This document shows, one piece after another, positions 10,617 through 19,185 of a stretch of 64,000 nucleotides of DNA. Position 1 is the first letter of the stretch; each line of letters begins with the position of its first letter. The stretch spans positions 2,471,501-2,535,500 of the forward strand of contig NZ_AP023360.1 in NCBI RefSeq assembly GCF_018326265.1, read 5' to 3'. This DNA comes from Catellatospora sp. IY07-71 (GTDB lineage Bacteria; Actinomycetota; Actinomycetes; Mycobacteriales; Micromonosporaceae). A program made the translations under genes and the position numbers. Below the pieces are notes generated by a model. The model searched no databases and was not told the DNA's origin. It worked only from the letters and a program-made list of their open reading frames with translations.

Positions 10617-10994
10617 ATGCGCACGATCCTGAACATCCTGTGGTTCATCTTCGGCAGCGGATTCCTGCTGGCCCTGGCGTACGGCCTGGCCGGGATCATC
10701 TGCTTCCTCCTGATCGTGACGATCCCGTTCGGGGTGGCGTCGTTCCGGCTGGCCCGCTACGCGCTCTGGCCGTTCGGGTACACCATCGTGGAGAAGCCGA
10801 GCGCGGGCCTCGCCTCGACGCTGGCCAACGTGGTGTGGCTGATAGTGGCGGGCTGGTGGCTGGCGCTGGTGCACATCCTCGCGGGCATCGCGCTGTGCAT
10901 CACGCTGATCGGCATCCCGTTCGGCATCGCCAACTTCAAGCTGGTGCCCGCGGCGCTGTGGCCGCTGGGCCGGGAGATCGTCGAGCGGCCCTGA
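10617..10994 (+). CDS. YccF-domain inner-membrane protein
   Basis: A 125-residue protein made of two similar YccF halves (about 1-55 and 62-125). Each has long hydrophobic stretches followed by an IPFG motif (TIPFGVASFRLARYALWPFG and IGIPFGIANFKLVPAALWPLG). Such proteins are small multi-span membrane proteins of unknown function. The start is ATG 10617, chosen because YccF homology begins at MRTILNILWFIFGSG. It lies 60 bp after the orphan ABC ATPase on the same strand, so co-transcription is likely. It is convergent with the next gene, with only one base between the stops. Confidence 0.85.
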   Translation: MRTILNILWFIFGSGFLLALAYGLAGIICFLLIVTIPFGVASFRLARYALWPFGYTIVEKPSAGLASTLANVVWLIVAGWWLALVHILAGIALCITLIGIPFGIANFKLVPAALWPLGREIVERP

Positions 10995-10995
10995 G

Positions 10996-11472
10996 TCAGC
11001 GCGGCTGCTCCATGGCCCGCTGGATGGAGCGGTAGATGCGGCCGAAGCGCGACTCGTCGGTGACGCGCAGCAGGAGCACCTCGCGGCCGCGCCACACCGC
11101 CCAGATCTCGTGCATGGCGATGCCCTGGTCGTAGCTGTGGTCGAGCCGGTGCAGGGTCCATTCCAGCGCCGGCCCGGCCAGGCCCACCAGCACCACCACG
11201 ACGGCCAGCGGCACCAGCACCTTGCCGGCCGCATCGGGATCGCCGACCGCGCCCGCGATCAGGTACACCACGCCGAGCAGCGCGAGCACCGCGCCGACCA
11301 CGACCCCGGCATTCAGCGCGCCGCGCCCGGCGAGGCGGCGCATCGCGCGCGGGTCCGCCGTGATCTCGCGATGCCAGACGTATTCGAGATCGTCGAGGCG
11401 GAACACGCGGTCGTGGATGTGGATCGCGGTGGAGGTCACCTCCACCGCTGGATCGCGGTAATAGACGATCAT
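10996..11472 (-). CDS. DUF6232-like membrane protein
   Basis: A 158-residue protein. The N-terminal soluble strand region (MIVYYRDPAVEVTSTAIHIH), two adjacent membrane spans (about residues 55-105) and a C-terminal soluble tail (VWRGREVLLLRVTDESRFGR) match an actinobacterial family annotated as DUF6232. The family has no known function. The tail resembles small PH-like folds that sense membranes or lipids, which is only inference. It is a monocistronic gene convergent with the YccF gene. Confidence 0.7.
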   Translation of the reverse strand: MIVYYRDPAVEVTSTAIHIHDRVFRLDDLEYVWHREITADPRAMRRLAGRGALNAGVVVGAVLALLGVVYLIAGAVGDPDAAGKVLVPLAVVVVLVGLAGPALEWTLHRLDHSYDQGIAMHEIWAVWRGREVLLLRVTDESRFGRIYRSIQRAMEQPR

Positions 11473-11552
11473 CGCAGCCTCCGGCCCTCACGGTAGGCGA
11501 TGGGCGCAAGCCGCATAAGCTCGTCATATCAGGCACTCGACGAGGAGGCAGC

Positions 11553-12326
11553 GTGGGCGAGTTCGTCAATGTGGAAGTGGACGGCGGCATCGGCACCATC
11601 CGGCTGGAACGGCCGCCCATGAACGCGCTCAACGTGCAGGTCCAGGAGGAGCTGCGGGCCGCCGCGCACGCGGTGACCGCCGACAGCCGGATCGCCGCCG
11701 TGGTCGTCTACGGCGGGCCGAAGGTCTTCGCGGCCGGTGCCGACATCAAGGAGATGGCGGACATGTCGTACGTGGACATGTCGGCCCGTGCCGGTGCGCT
11801 GAGCAGCGCCTTCGACGCCGTGGCGCGCATCCCCAAGCCGGTCGTCGCGGCCATCACCGGTTACGCCCTCGGCGGCGGCTGCGAGCTGGCGCTGGCCTGT
11901 GACTGGCGGGTCGTCGCCGACGACGCGAAGCTGGGCCAGCCCGAGATCAAGCTGGGCATCATCCCCGGCGCGGGCGGCACGCAGCGGCTGGCGCGGCTGG
12001 TCGGCCCGGCCAAGGCCAAGGACATCATCTTCTCCGGGCGCATGGTCGACGCCGCCGAGGCGCTGACGATCGGCCTGGCCGACCGGGTGTGCGCCGCCGA
12101 CGTGGTGTACGACCAGGCCAAGGCGCTGGTCGCGGAGTACGTGAACGGCCCGGCGCAGGCGCTGCGCGCGGCCAAGCTGGCGATCGACGGCGGCCTGGAC
12201 CAGGACCTGGCGTCCGGCCTGGCCTGGGAGTCGCAGCTGTTCGCGGCGCTGTTCGCGACCGAGGACCGGCGCGAGGGCATGACCGCGTTCGTGGAGCGGC
12301 GCAAGCCCAAGTTCATCGGCCGCTGA
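11553..12326 (+). CDS. Enoyl-CoA hydratase
   Basis: A 257-residue crotonase-fold enzyme that hydrates trans-2-enoyl-CoA in beta-oxidation. Both catalytic glutamates are present, in ALGGGCELALACD and GQPEIKLGIIPGAGGTQRL, as is the oxyanion-hole segment FAAGADIKEM. Length and motifs match the short-chain EchA8 type. The GTG start follows GAGGAGGCAGC. A hairpin terminator lies at 12347-12377, so the next gene is probably a separate unit. Etf genes elsewhere in the window would serve the dehydrogenase step of the same pathway. The physiological substrate is not evident. Confidence 0.92.
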   Translation: MGEFVNVEVDGGIGTIRLERPPMNALNVQVQEELRAAAHAVTADSRIAAVVVYGGPKVFAAGADIKEMADMSYVDMSARAGALSSAFDAVARIPKPVVAAITGYALGGGCELALACDWRVVADDAKLGQPEIKLGIIPGAGGTQRLARLVGPAKAKDIIFSGRMVDAAEALTIGLADRVCAADVVYDQAKALVAEYVNGPAQALRAAKLAIDGGLDQDLASGLAWESQLFAALFATEDRREGMTAFVERRKPKFIGR

Positions 12327-12346
12327 GGCAGGTGGCGGTATGACGG

Positions 12347-12377
12347 CTCGGGGCCCGGCGGCGGGCCGGGTCCCGAG
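12347..12377 (+). terminator. Hairpin terminator after enoyl-CoA hydratase
   Basis: A 13-bp GC-rich stem (12347-12359 with 12365-12377, one G-T pair) and 5-nt loop, followed by TTT. It lies 21 bp after the hydratase stop. Confidence 0.75.
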
Positions 12378-12444
12378 TTTGTGAGTCCTCTTCATATTTC
12401 CGCGCGTGCTGGGTACGCTCCCCGCACACGAAGGGACAATGCGC

Positions 12445-14076
12445 ATGGCTGAGACCTCTGACAACGTCGTCGCGGGGCACGGAGGTCAGCTCGCGCTGGC
12501 CGCACTGCGCGCCGCCGGGGTGACGGAGATGTTCACCCTCTCGGGTGGACACGTCTTCCCGCTCTACGACGCGGCACACCAGGACGGATTCCCGCTCTAC
12601 GACGTGCGGCACGAGCAGACCGCGGTGTTCGCCGCCGAGGCGGTGGCCAAGCTGCAGCGCCGCCCCGGCGTCGCGGTGCTCACCGCCGGACCCGGCGTCA
12701 CCAACGGCGTATCCGGCCTGACCAGCGCCTTCTTCAACGCGGCGCCGGTGCTGGTGCTCGGTGGCCGCGCCCCGCAGTTCCGCTGGGGCTCCGGCTCCCT
12801 GCAGGAGATCGACCACCTGCCGATCGTCGCCCCGATCACCAAGCACGCCGCCACCATCGGGTCGACCGACGACATCGCGGCCGCGGTCACCACCGCCCTG
12901 GAACACGCGCTGACCCCGCACCGCGGCCCGTCCTTCCTGGACCTGCCGCTGGAGGTCGTGTTCAGTACGGGCGAGAGCAAGGCCGTCGCCCCGCAGGTGC
13001 CGCTGCTGGAGCCCGACCCCGACGAGGTCGCGCGCGCCGTCCGGCTCATCGCCGGCGCCGAGCGCCCCGTCATCATCGCCGGGTCCGACGTGTACGGCGG
13101 GGACGCCACCGCGGCCCTGCGCGCCGCCGCCGAGGCGCTGGTCGTGCCCGTCTTCGCCAACGGCATGGGCCGCGGCTCGCTGCCGCCGAGCCACCCGCTC
13201 GCCTTCGCCAAGGCCCGCCGCAAGGCCCTCGACGCCGCCGACGTGGTCGTCGTGATCGGCACCCCGCTGGACTTCCGCCTCGGCTTCGGCGACTTCGGCT
13301 CCGCCCAGGTCGTGCACGTGGTCGACGCGCCCAGCCAGCGCGCCGCGCACGTCACCGTGGCCGCCTCGCCCGCGGGTGACCTGCGCACGATCCTGACCGC
13401 GTTCGCCGACCACACCGGCGACCGCGTCGACCACACCGGCTGGGTGGCCACGCTGCGCGCCGCCGAGCAGGCCCAGGCCGCCAAGCACGAGCTGGAGATG
13501 CAGGCCGACACCGAGCTGATCAAGCCGGCCCGGGTGTACGGCGAGCTGCGCAAGGTGCTCGCACCCGACGCGGTCACCATCGGCGACGGCGGCGACTTCG
13601 TCTCCTACGCCGGGCGCTACCTGGAGCCGTCCGTGCCCGGCAGCTGGCTCGACCCCGGCCCGTACGGCTGCCTCGGCACCGGCATGGGCTACGCCATGGG
13701 CGCCCGCGTCACCTACCCCGACCGCCAGATCTGCGTCCTGATGGGCGATGGCGCCGCCGGCTTCTCCCTGATGGACGTCGAGTCCCTGGTCCGCCAGAAC
13801 CTGCCGGTCGTCATGATCGTCGGCAACAACGGCATCTGGGGCCTGGAGAAGCACCCCATGCGCGCCATGTACGGCTACGACGTAGCCGCCGACCTCCAGC
13901 CCGGCCTCCGCTACGACGACGTCGTCAAGGCCCTCGGCGGCGGCGGCGAAACCGTCACCACCGCCACCGACCTCCCCGCCGCCCTGACCCGCGCCTTCTC
14001 CGCCGGAGTCCCCTACCTCGTCAACGTCATCACCGACCCCACCGACGCCTACCCCCGCTCCGCCAACCTCGCATAA
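12445..14076 (+). CDS. ThDP-dependent enzyme, IlvG-type acetolactate synthase-like
   Basis: A 543-residue ThDP enzyme. The N-terminal half carries the cofactor-activating glutamate in DVRHEQTAVFAAEAV and the motif TAGPGVTNG. The C-terminal half carries the ThDP/Mg motif MGDGAAGFSLMDVE...GNNGIWG. It most resembles the mycobacterial IlvG group (TLSGGH near the N-terminus, GGRAPQFRWGSGSLQEIDH), which is distinct from the ilvBN-encoded enzyme also present here. Whether IlvG enzymes make acetolactate is uncertain; a 2-hydroxyacyl-CoA lyase or another decarboxylase role is possible. ATG 12445 has AGGGA at nine bases; ATG 12439 is the alternative. There is no small subunit next to it. Confidence 0.85.
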   Translation: MAETSDNVVAGHGGQLALAALRAAGVTEMFTLSGGHVFPLYDAAHQDGFPLYDVRHEQTAVFAAEAVAKLQRRPGVAVLTAGPGVTNGVSGLTSAFFNAAPVLVLGGRAPQFRWGSGSLQEIDHLPIVAPITKHAATIGSTDDIAAAVTTALEHALTPHRGPSFLDLPLEVVFSTGESKAVAPQVPLLEPDPDEVARAVRLIAGAERPVIIAGSDVYGGDATAALRAAAEALVVPVFANGMGRGSLPPSHPLAFAKARRKALDAADVVVVIGTPLDFRLGFGDFGSAQVVHVVDAPSQRAAHVTVAASPAGDLRTILTAFADHTGDRVDHTGWVATLRAAEQAQAAKHELEMQADTELIKPARVYGELRKVLAPDAVTIGDGGDFVSYAGRYLEPSVPGSWLDPGPYGCLGTGMGYAMGARVTYPDRQICVLMGDGAAGFSLMDVESLVRQNLPVVMIVGNNGIWGLEKHPMRAMYGYDVAADLQPGLRYDDVVKALGGGGETVTTATDLPAALTRAFSAGVPYLVNVITDPTDAYPRSANLA

Positions 14077-14104
14077 CACCCCACCCCAGCCCACCGCCCT
14101 GTGA

Positions 14105-14183
14105 TGCGTCGATCTTGCGTGAACTGTGGGGACGACACGCCCTAACCGGGCATATCCCTAACACTTCGCGCAAGATCGACGCA
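14105..14183. repeat. Palindromic element A, copy 2
   Basis: Same 79-bp layout as at 4597-4675: 23-bp arms (14105-14127 and 14161-14183, with two non-compensated mismatches) and a 33-nt loop differing from copy 1 at two positions. It again lies between convergent genes. Confidence 0.9.
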
Positions 14184-14206
14184 GGGGCAGGGGCAGGGGC
14201 AGGGGC
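14184..14206 (+). repeat. GGGGCA hexanucleotide tandem repeat
   Basis: Just under four head-to-tail copies of GGGGCA directly abut the right arm of element A copy 2. No function is assigned. Confidence 0.8.
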
Positions 14207-14268
14207 CGCGTTGCGTGGGGCGGTAGATGCGCGGCCGACACCACGCCGCCATCCTGTCCGGCGGGAAG

Positions 14269-14320
14269 CGGATCTAGAAGAGTTGTGGTCGCTCCAGCGA
14301 CAACAACTCTTCTAGATCCG
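14269..14320. repeat. Hairpin F: 25-bp near-perfect inverted repeat with 2-nt loop
   Basis: The arms 14269-14293 and 14296-14320 differ at one position and are separated by CC. It contains TCTAGA and AT-rich tracts unlike its surroundings. It ends 8 bp past the stop of the minus-strand beta-helix gene, so it may terminate it. It is a single copy in this window and could be another repeat family. Confidence 0.8.
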
Positions 14321-14328
14321 GAAGCAGG

Positions 14329-16401
14329 TCACGCCGCGGCGGGCTCCGGCGCCGCGGGAGCGGCCGGATCCGTGGCCGGGTCGGCTGCGGTGGCGGTACG
14401 CGGGGCGGCGAGCACCGCCCCGAGCGCCCACGGGATCCAGACGATCTCCATCAGCACCCGCAGCAGGGCGGGGGAGACCGGGATCCACGGGATCATCAGC
14501 AGCCCGTGGTCGATCGCGCCGAGCAGCGCGAACACCGCCACGAGCAGCGTCATCACGCCGAGCTTGCGGGCACTGGTGCCACGCAGCGCCAGCCCCAGCA
14601 GCGTGAGGCCCGCGCCGTAGAAGGCCAATCCGACCGGGTGCAGCACGCTGCCCATCTCGATCGTGCCGAACACGCCCACCACCAGGCCGCCGACGGCCAG
14701 CAGCAGGCCGATCAGGGCCCGCTTCGAGTCGCGCAGGCGGCGGTAGTAGAGCCCGATCGCGAGCAGGCCGAGCACCACCGCGCCGCCGAGGGCCCACTTG
14801 ACCTCGATGCGCTCCAGCCCGTGCGCGGCGTACGCGCCGTACCAGTCGCAGTCCGACGGCAGGTGCTGCCGGCCGCCGTCGTATCCGGCGCAGGCGTACA
14901 TCTTCAGCGTCCCGGCGGGCTCGCCGAGGTAGCGGTGGGTGCCCAGCGCGGGCAGCTCGTCGTCGCCGCAGGCGGGCACGGTCCGGATGTTGGTGGCGGA
15001 CATGTCCGTCCAACAGCTGCCGACGCCCTGCCCGTCCCACCAGAAGTTGATGCCGTTCGGCTTCGCCTCGCCCTTCTCGCTGACCCCCATCACGTTGTCG
15101 ATGTAGCGGTTGTGGTGCGAGGTGTCGAACTGCTGCGCGAACTCGGTGTCGTTGCGTACGAAGCCCGGCACGAAGCTGGTCACGAACCCGGAGTATCTGT
15201 TGTCGTAGATGTGGTTGTCGCGCCAGATGTTGTAGTTGCCGCCCGGGTTGACCACGCCCGCGCCGACCGGCAGCCCGACCGCCGGGCACACCACGCCCTG
15301 CTCGTACCCCCGCTGCTCGAACGGCTTCTTGCAGGTCCCGTCGACGATGTGCTTGTAGTAGTCGACGTTGTTGTTCGCGATGATGTTGCGCTCGAACTTC
15401 GAGTGGTTCTGCGGCATGCCGGGGTGGTCGGGGAACGCGCTGTCCGTCGCGATACCCGCCGTGTTCTCGGTGAACACGCTGTCGTGCACCCACACCGAGT
15501 CGCCCGCGGTGCCGGAGTAGCCCAGCGTGTTGTGGTGGCCGTAGCAGCGCTGGATCTCGACGGCGTAGCGCGGCACGTCGTGCCCGCGGTCCTTGTTGAT
15601 GTTCGACGCGGCGCCGGGGTAGAAGGCGGAGTCGCCGTTGCCGTAGCCCTCGCAGTCGGTGTAGAGGCCGTGGTCGACCGCGAAGGTGAGGAAGGCGTAC
15701 TCGTCGTTCCAGCGGCCGATGGTCCGGTCGAGCACGAAGCCGTCGGTCTCCATCACGTAGAAGGCGTTGAACTGGGCCCGCTGCGCGGACATGTTGCGGA
15801 AGTAGACGCCGTCGGCGTTGTCGGCCCGGATCGCGTTGAGCTTCTTGTACTGCGCGTCCACGAGCACGTCCATCGGGCTCGCGCCGGTGCCCTCCAGCTG
15901 CAGGTTCTTCTTGCCCAGGATGGCGATGAGGTTGGCCAGGTGCGGGCAGGCGAGCTGCTGGTCCCAGGTGAGCACGGGGTAGCCGTAGATCTTGCCGCGC
16001 ACCGCGCCGTTCTCCATGGCCGCGCACTCGGGGCTGGCCGGGGCGATGCTCGGCTCCTCCAGGTACACCCCCGGCAGGATCTTGATGATGGTGCCCGGGA
16101 GGTGCGCGGCGTCCACGGCCTGCTGGATGTGGCGGTGGCCGCCCTGCTGGCACTGCTGCCACAGCTGCTCGTTGGCCGCCTTGAGGTCCGCCGGGAAGCC
16201 CGCGATGCGGGTGGCGAAGTCGGCCGGGTCGCTCTTGCAGACCAGCAGCGTGGGGCCGGTGGTCCGGTAGACCGGGACGCTGCCGGTCCCCTCCAGCTCG
16301 CGGGTGGGTCGTTCCTCGTGGGCCGAGGCGGTGGCGGCGGGGCCGAGTATGGCGATCGCCGCCACGGCCACGATGCCGAGCAAGCGGGTGTATGCCTTCA
16401 T
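14329..16401 (-). CDS. Secreted right-handed beta-helix protein with C-terminal membrane domain
   Basis: A 690-residue protein. It has an N-terminal signal peptide (MKAYTRLLGIVAVAAIAILGP, cleavage near ATASA-HE). The long extracellular part contains repeated short strands typical of parallel beta-helices (NIIANNNVDYYK, NYNIWRDNHIYDNRYSG, NRYIDNVMG), after IQQAVDAAHLPGTIIKILPG, the usual entry into such folds. About eight cysteines suggest disulfides outside the cell. The C-terminal ~200 residues hold five or six membrane spans and an Ala-Pro-rich tail. Beta-helix proteins often bind or cleave polysaccharides, but I see no clear catalytic motif. I chose ATG 16401 for the signal peptide; ATG 16428 and 16506 are in frame. 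Confidence 0.75.
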   Translation of the reverse strand: MKAYTRLLGIVAVAAIAILGPAATASAHEERPTRELEGTGSVPVYRTTGPTLLVCKSDPADFATRIAGFPADLKAANEQLWQQCQQGGHRHIQQAVDAAHLPGTIIKILPGVYLEEPSIAPASPECAAMENGAVRGKIYGYPVLTWDQQLACPHLANLIAILGKKNLQLEGTGASPMDVLVDAQYKKLNAIRADNADGVYFRNMSAQRAQFNAFYVMETDGFVLDRTIGRWNDEYAFLTFAVDHGLYTDCEGYGNGDSAFYPGAASNINKDRGHDVPRYAVEIQRCYGHHNTLGYSGTAGDSVWVHDSVFTENTAGIATDSAFPDHPGMPQNHSKFERNIIANNNVDYYKHIVDGTCKKPFEQRGYEQGVVCPAVGLPVGAGVVNPGGNYNIWRDNHIYDNRYSGFVTSFVPGFVRNDTEFAQQFDTSHHNRYIDNVMGVSEKGEAKPNGINFWWDGQGVGSCWTDMSATNIRTVPACGDDELPALGTHRYLGEPAGTLKMYACAGYDGGRQHLPSDCDWYGAYAAHGLERIEVKWALGGAVVLGLLAIGLYYRRLRDSKRALIGLLLAVGGLVVGVFGTIEMGSVLHPVGLAFYGAGLTLLGLALRGTSARKLGVMTLLVAVFALLGAIDHGLLMIPWIPVSPALLRVLMEIVWIPWALGAVLAAPRTATAADPATDPAAPAAPEPAAA

Positions 16402-16467
16402 GGCGGCGCAGCCTAGAGAATCTTTCATGTTATGGCCAGACCCCGCGCCGCCACCCCGCAAGGTCAT

Positions 16468-16530
16468 CCGATTTGCCTGGCACCTGGGCGAATCACGGCC
16501 GCGCATTCGCCCACGTGCCTGGCAAGTCGG
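16468..16530. repeat. Palindromic element D, copy 1
   Basis: 23-bp arms 16468-16490 and 16508-16530 (three mismatches) share the core TTGCCTGGCACCTGGGCG with the element at 37970-38092, including the GCGCATT loop. It sits between the divergent beta-helix and MFS genes, so here it cannot be a simple terminator. Confidence 0.88.
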
Positions 16531-16560
16531 GCGATCATCACGGGTGTTCGGGCGATCATC
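16527..16560. repeat. 13-bp direct repeat spaced by two helical turns
   Basis: TCGGGCGATCATC occurs at 16527-16539 and again at 16548-16560, 21 bp apart. It overlaps the right end of element D and lies about 100 bp upstream of the MFS operon. It could be a regulator-binding site or a partial duplication of the element end. Confidence 0.55.
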
Positions 16561-16660
16561 GCGGACCGTGTCAGCTGTCCGGGTGGGGTGTCTGGTGGAA
16601 ACGTGAAAAGTTCTCTAAGGTCCACGCGACGGGACTCACATCGCGCTGAGGGGCACCCCC

Positions 16661-17950
16661 ATGACCGAACCGGCCACGCTCGCCGCGACCGACACCGCCG
16701 CGCCCGCTCCCGCGCCGTTCGCCGAGCCGGTCCGGCCCGTGACGGGGCGCTGGATCAGCCTGTTCGCGGTGGCCTGGCTGGGTGTCTGGATGGCGCAGCT
16801 GACCCCGGTGCAGCTGCTGCTGCCGATCCAGGTCGAGGCGCAGCTCAAGGCCGCCGACTGGGTGGACAACGTGGTGGCGTTCGGCGTGGTGTCGGGCATC
16901 GCGGGTGTGTTCGCGCTGCTGGCTTACCCGCTGACCGGCGCGCTGTCCGATCGCACCGTGTCGCGGCTGGGCCGCCGCCGCCCGTGGATCATCGGCGGGG
17001 CGCTGCTGTTCGCGGCGTCGCTGGTGGTGCTCGGGGCGCAGGAGGACATCGTCGGCATCGGCGTGTGGTGGACGCTGACGCTGATCGGGTTCTGCGTGCT
17101 CACCGCCGCGCTGACGGCGACCATTTCCGACCAGGTGCCGGTGGGGCAGCGCGGCTACGTCTCGGGCTGGATCTCCGCGCCGCAGGCGATCGGCACCATC
17201 CTCGGTATCGTGCTGGTCACCGCGCTGGCGCTGAGCCAGTTCATCGGGTATGCCCTGATGGCCGCGCTGCTGATCGTCCTGGTGCTGCCGTTCGTGGTCG
17301 GGGTGCGTGACGAGGTGCTGCCGAAGGCGCAACGGCCCCCGTTCAGCCTGCGCGCGCTGGCGTCCGGGTTCTGGATCAGCCCGCGCCGCTTCCCCGACTT
17401 CGGCTGGACGCTGCTCAGCCGCATCCTGGTCAACGTCGGCAACGCGCTGGGCACCACGCTGCTGCTCTACTTCCTGATGTACCAGGTGAAGGTGGAGAAC
17501 GCCGAGGACACCCTGCTCGTCCTCACCCTGATCTACATGCTGTTCGTGGTGCTGGCGTCGCTGTTCCTGGGCCGGCTGTCCGACCGGATCGGCCGCCGCA
17601 AGGTGTTCGTGCTGGTGTCGGCGGCGCTGCAGGGCACCGCCGCGCTGCTGCTGGCGTTCTGGCCGACGCTGCCGGTGGCCACGGTCGGCGCGGGCCTGCT
17701 GGGCCTGGGCTACGGCTGCTTCCTGTCGGTCGACCAGGCGCTGGCCACGCAGGTGCTGCCGGACCCGGCCTCGCGCGGCAAGGACCTGGGCATCATGAAC
17801 ATCGCCACGGCCGTGCCGCAGGCGCTGGCGCCGCTGCTGGGGGCGTACATCGTGGCGGATCTGGGCGGCTTCGGCGCGCTGTATGTGGCGGCGGGCATCA
17901 CCTCGGTGGTCGGTGCGCTCGTTGTGCTGCCGGTGAAGGGGGTGCGCTGA
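16661..17950 (+). CDS. MFS transporter, probable sugar/glycoside permease
   Basis: A 429-residue protein with about 12 membrane spans. The loop motif after span 2 (GALSDRTVSRLGRRRPWI) and its repeat in the second half (LGRLSDRIGRRKVFVL) are hallmark MFS signatures. The pattern resembles SLC45-type sugar/proton symporters. The stop overlaps the next start as TGATG, making it first in a four-gene operon with a PLP enzyme, a lactone oxidase and a beta-glucosidase. That context suggests uptake of a glycoside or sugar acid. ATG 16661 follows GCTGAGGGGCACCCCC. Confidence 0.87.
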   Translation: MTEPATLAATDTAAPAPAPFAEPVRPVTGRWISLFAVAWLGVWMAQLTPVQLLLPIQVEAQLKAADWVDNVVAFGVVSGIAGVFALLAYPLTGALSDRTVSRLGRRRPWIIGGALLFAASLVVLGAQEDIVGIGVWWTLTLIGFCVLTAALTATISDQVPVGQRGYVSGWISAPQAIGTILGIVLVTALALSQFIGYALMAALLIVLVLPFVVGVRDEVLPKAQRPPFSLRALASGFWISPRRFPDFGWTLLSRILVNVGNALGTTLLLYFLMYQVKVENAEDTLLVLTLIYMLFVVLASLFLGRLSDRIGRRKVFVLVSAALQGTAALLLAFWPTLPVATVGAGLLGLGYGCFLSVDQALATQVLPDPASRGKDLGIMNIATAVPQALAPLLGAYIVADLGGFGALYVAAGITSVVGALVVLPVKGVR

Positions 17951-19185
17951 TGGATCTGAAGCTGCACGAGCCGTCGGATGTCCGGCCCTGGGCCGACCCG
18001 GCGGCGTACTGGCCGGCCATGGACGCGGCCACGGCCGCGCTCGACCCGGTGTTCGGCGTGCTCAACCTGGCCGCGCTGTCGCACAACGCGCACGACCTGG
18101 CCCGCCGCGCGGGCGGCGTGCCGATCCGGGTGGCCAGCAAGTCGGTGCGGGTGCGCGCGGTGCTGGACGCGGTGCTGGCGCTGCCCGGCTACCACGGCGT
18201 GCTGGCGTACACGCTGGCCGAGGCGCTGTGGCTGGCCGAGACGATCGACGACGTGGTGGTCGGCTACCCGAGCGCCGACCGGGCCGCGATCGCGCGCCTG
18301 GCCGCCTCGCCCGAGCTGGCGGCCCGGGTCACCCTCATGATCGATTCGGTGGAGCACCTGGACCTGGTGGACTCCGTCGTCGCGCCGGACGGGCGCGAGC
18401 CGGTGCGGGTCGCCATCGAGCTGGACTCGTCCTACCGTTCGCGGCTGCTGGGCCACATCGGCGTGTGGCGCTCCCCGGTGCACTCGGCCGAGCAGGCCCG
18501 CGCGCTGGCCGAGGCGGTCGTCGCCCGGCGCGGCTTCCGGCTGGTCGGGATGATGGGGTACGAGGCGCAGATCGCGGGACTGGGCAACGCCCCGCAGGGC
18601 AGCCCGGTGCGCGGCGCGCTGGTGCGCGCGATCCAGCGCACGTCCATGGCCGAGCTGCGCGAGCGCCGCGCGGCGGCGGTGGCGGCGGTGTCCGCGCTGG
18701 CCCCGCTGGAGTTCGTCAACGGCGGCGGCACCGGCAGCCTGGAGGCGACCGGCACGGACGGCTCGGTCACCGAGATCGCGGCCGGTTCGGGGCTGTTCGG
18801 CCCGCACCTGTTCGACAACTACGCCCACTTCACCCCGGCGCCCGCGGCCGCGTTCGCGCTGCCCGTGGTACGCCGCCCCGCCCCGGACCGGGTGACCCTG
18901 CTCGGTGGCGGCTGGATCGCCTCCGGCCCGCCCGGCGCGGACCGGCTGCCCCGCATCGTGTGGCCGGCGGGGCTGCGCATGGTGCCCCGGGAGATGGCCG
19001 GTGAGGTGCAGACGCCGGTGGTCGGCAAGGCGGCGGCCGGGCTGCGGCTGGGCGACCGGGTGTGGCTGCGGCACACCAAGGCGGGCGAGCTGTCCGAGCA
19101 CCTGGACGAGCTGCATGTGATCGATCAAGACGCGGTGGCGGGCGCGGTGGCCACGTACCGTGGTGAAGGAAAGGTGTTCTTGTGA
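17950..19185 (+). CDS. PLP-dependent amino acid deaminase/aldolase (alanine racemase-like fold)
   Basis: A 411-residue fold-type III PLP enzyme. The lysine that binds PLP is in IRVASKSVRVRAVLD near the N-terminus, followed by the barrel and a C-terminal D-serine-dehydratase/D-threonine-aldolase-like domain (LRLGDRVWLRHTKAGEL...ELHVID). Relatives are annotated as amino acid deaminase/aldolase, with D-threonine aldolase or D-serine dehydratase as the characterised neighbours. The exact reaction is unknown. It is coupled to the MFS gene by a TGATG overlap. Downstream, the spacing to the lactone oxidase gene is enlarged by a ~56-bp insertion. Confidence 0.8.
   Translation: MDLKLHEPSDVRPWADPAAYWPAMDAATAALDPVFGVLNLAALSHNAHDLARRAGGVPIRVASKSVRVRAVLDAVLALPGYHGVLAYTLAEALWLAETIDDVVVGYPSADRAAIARLAASPELAARVTLMIDSVEHLDLVDSVVAPDGREPVRVAIELDSSYRSRLLGHIGVWRSPVHSAEQARALAEAVVARRGFRLVGMMGYEAQIAGLGNAPQGSPVRGALVRAIQRTSMAELRERRAAAVAAVSALAPLEFVNGGGTGSLEATGTDGSVTEIAAGSGLFGPHLFDNYAHFTPAPAAAFALPVVRRPAPDRVTLLGGGWIASGPPGADRLPRIVWPAGLRMVPREMAGEVQTPVVGKAAAGLRLGDRVWLRHTKAGELSEHLDELHVIDQDAVAGAVATYRGEGKVFL

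Noticed and set aside
12313-14094. 593-residue antisense frame opposite the ThDP enzyme
   Set aside because: Gly/Val-rich shadow of a real gene, no recognisable domain.
14115-14315. 66-residue frame starting inside element A
   Set aside because: It begins within the hairpin and reads through simple repeats; no ribosome site.
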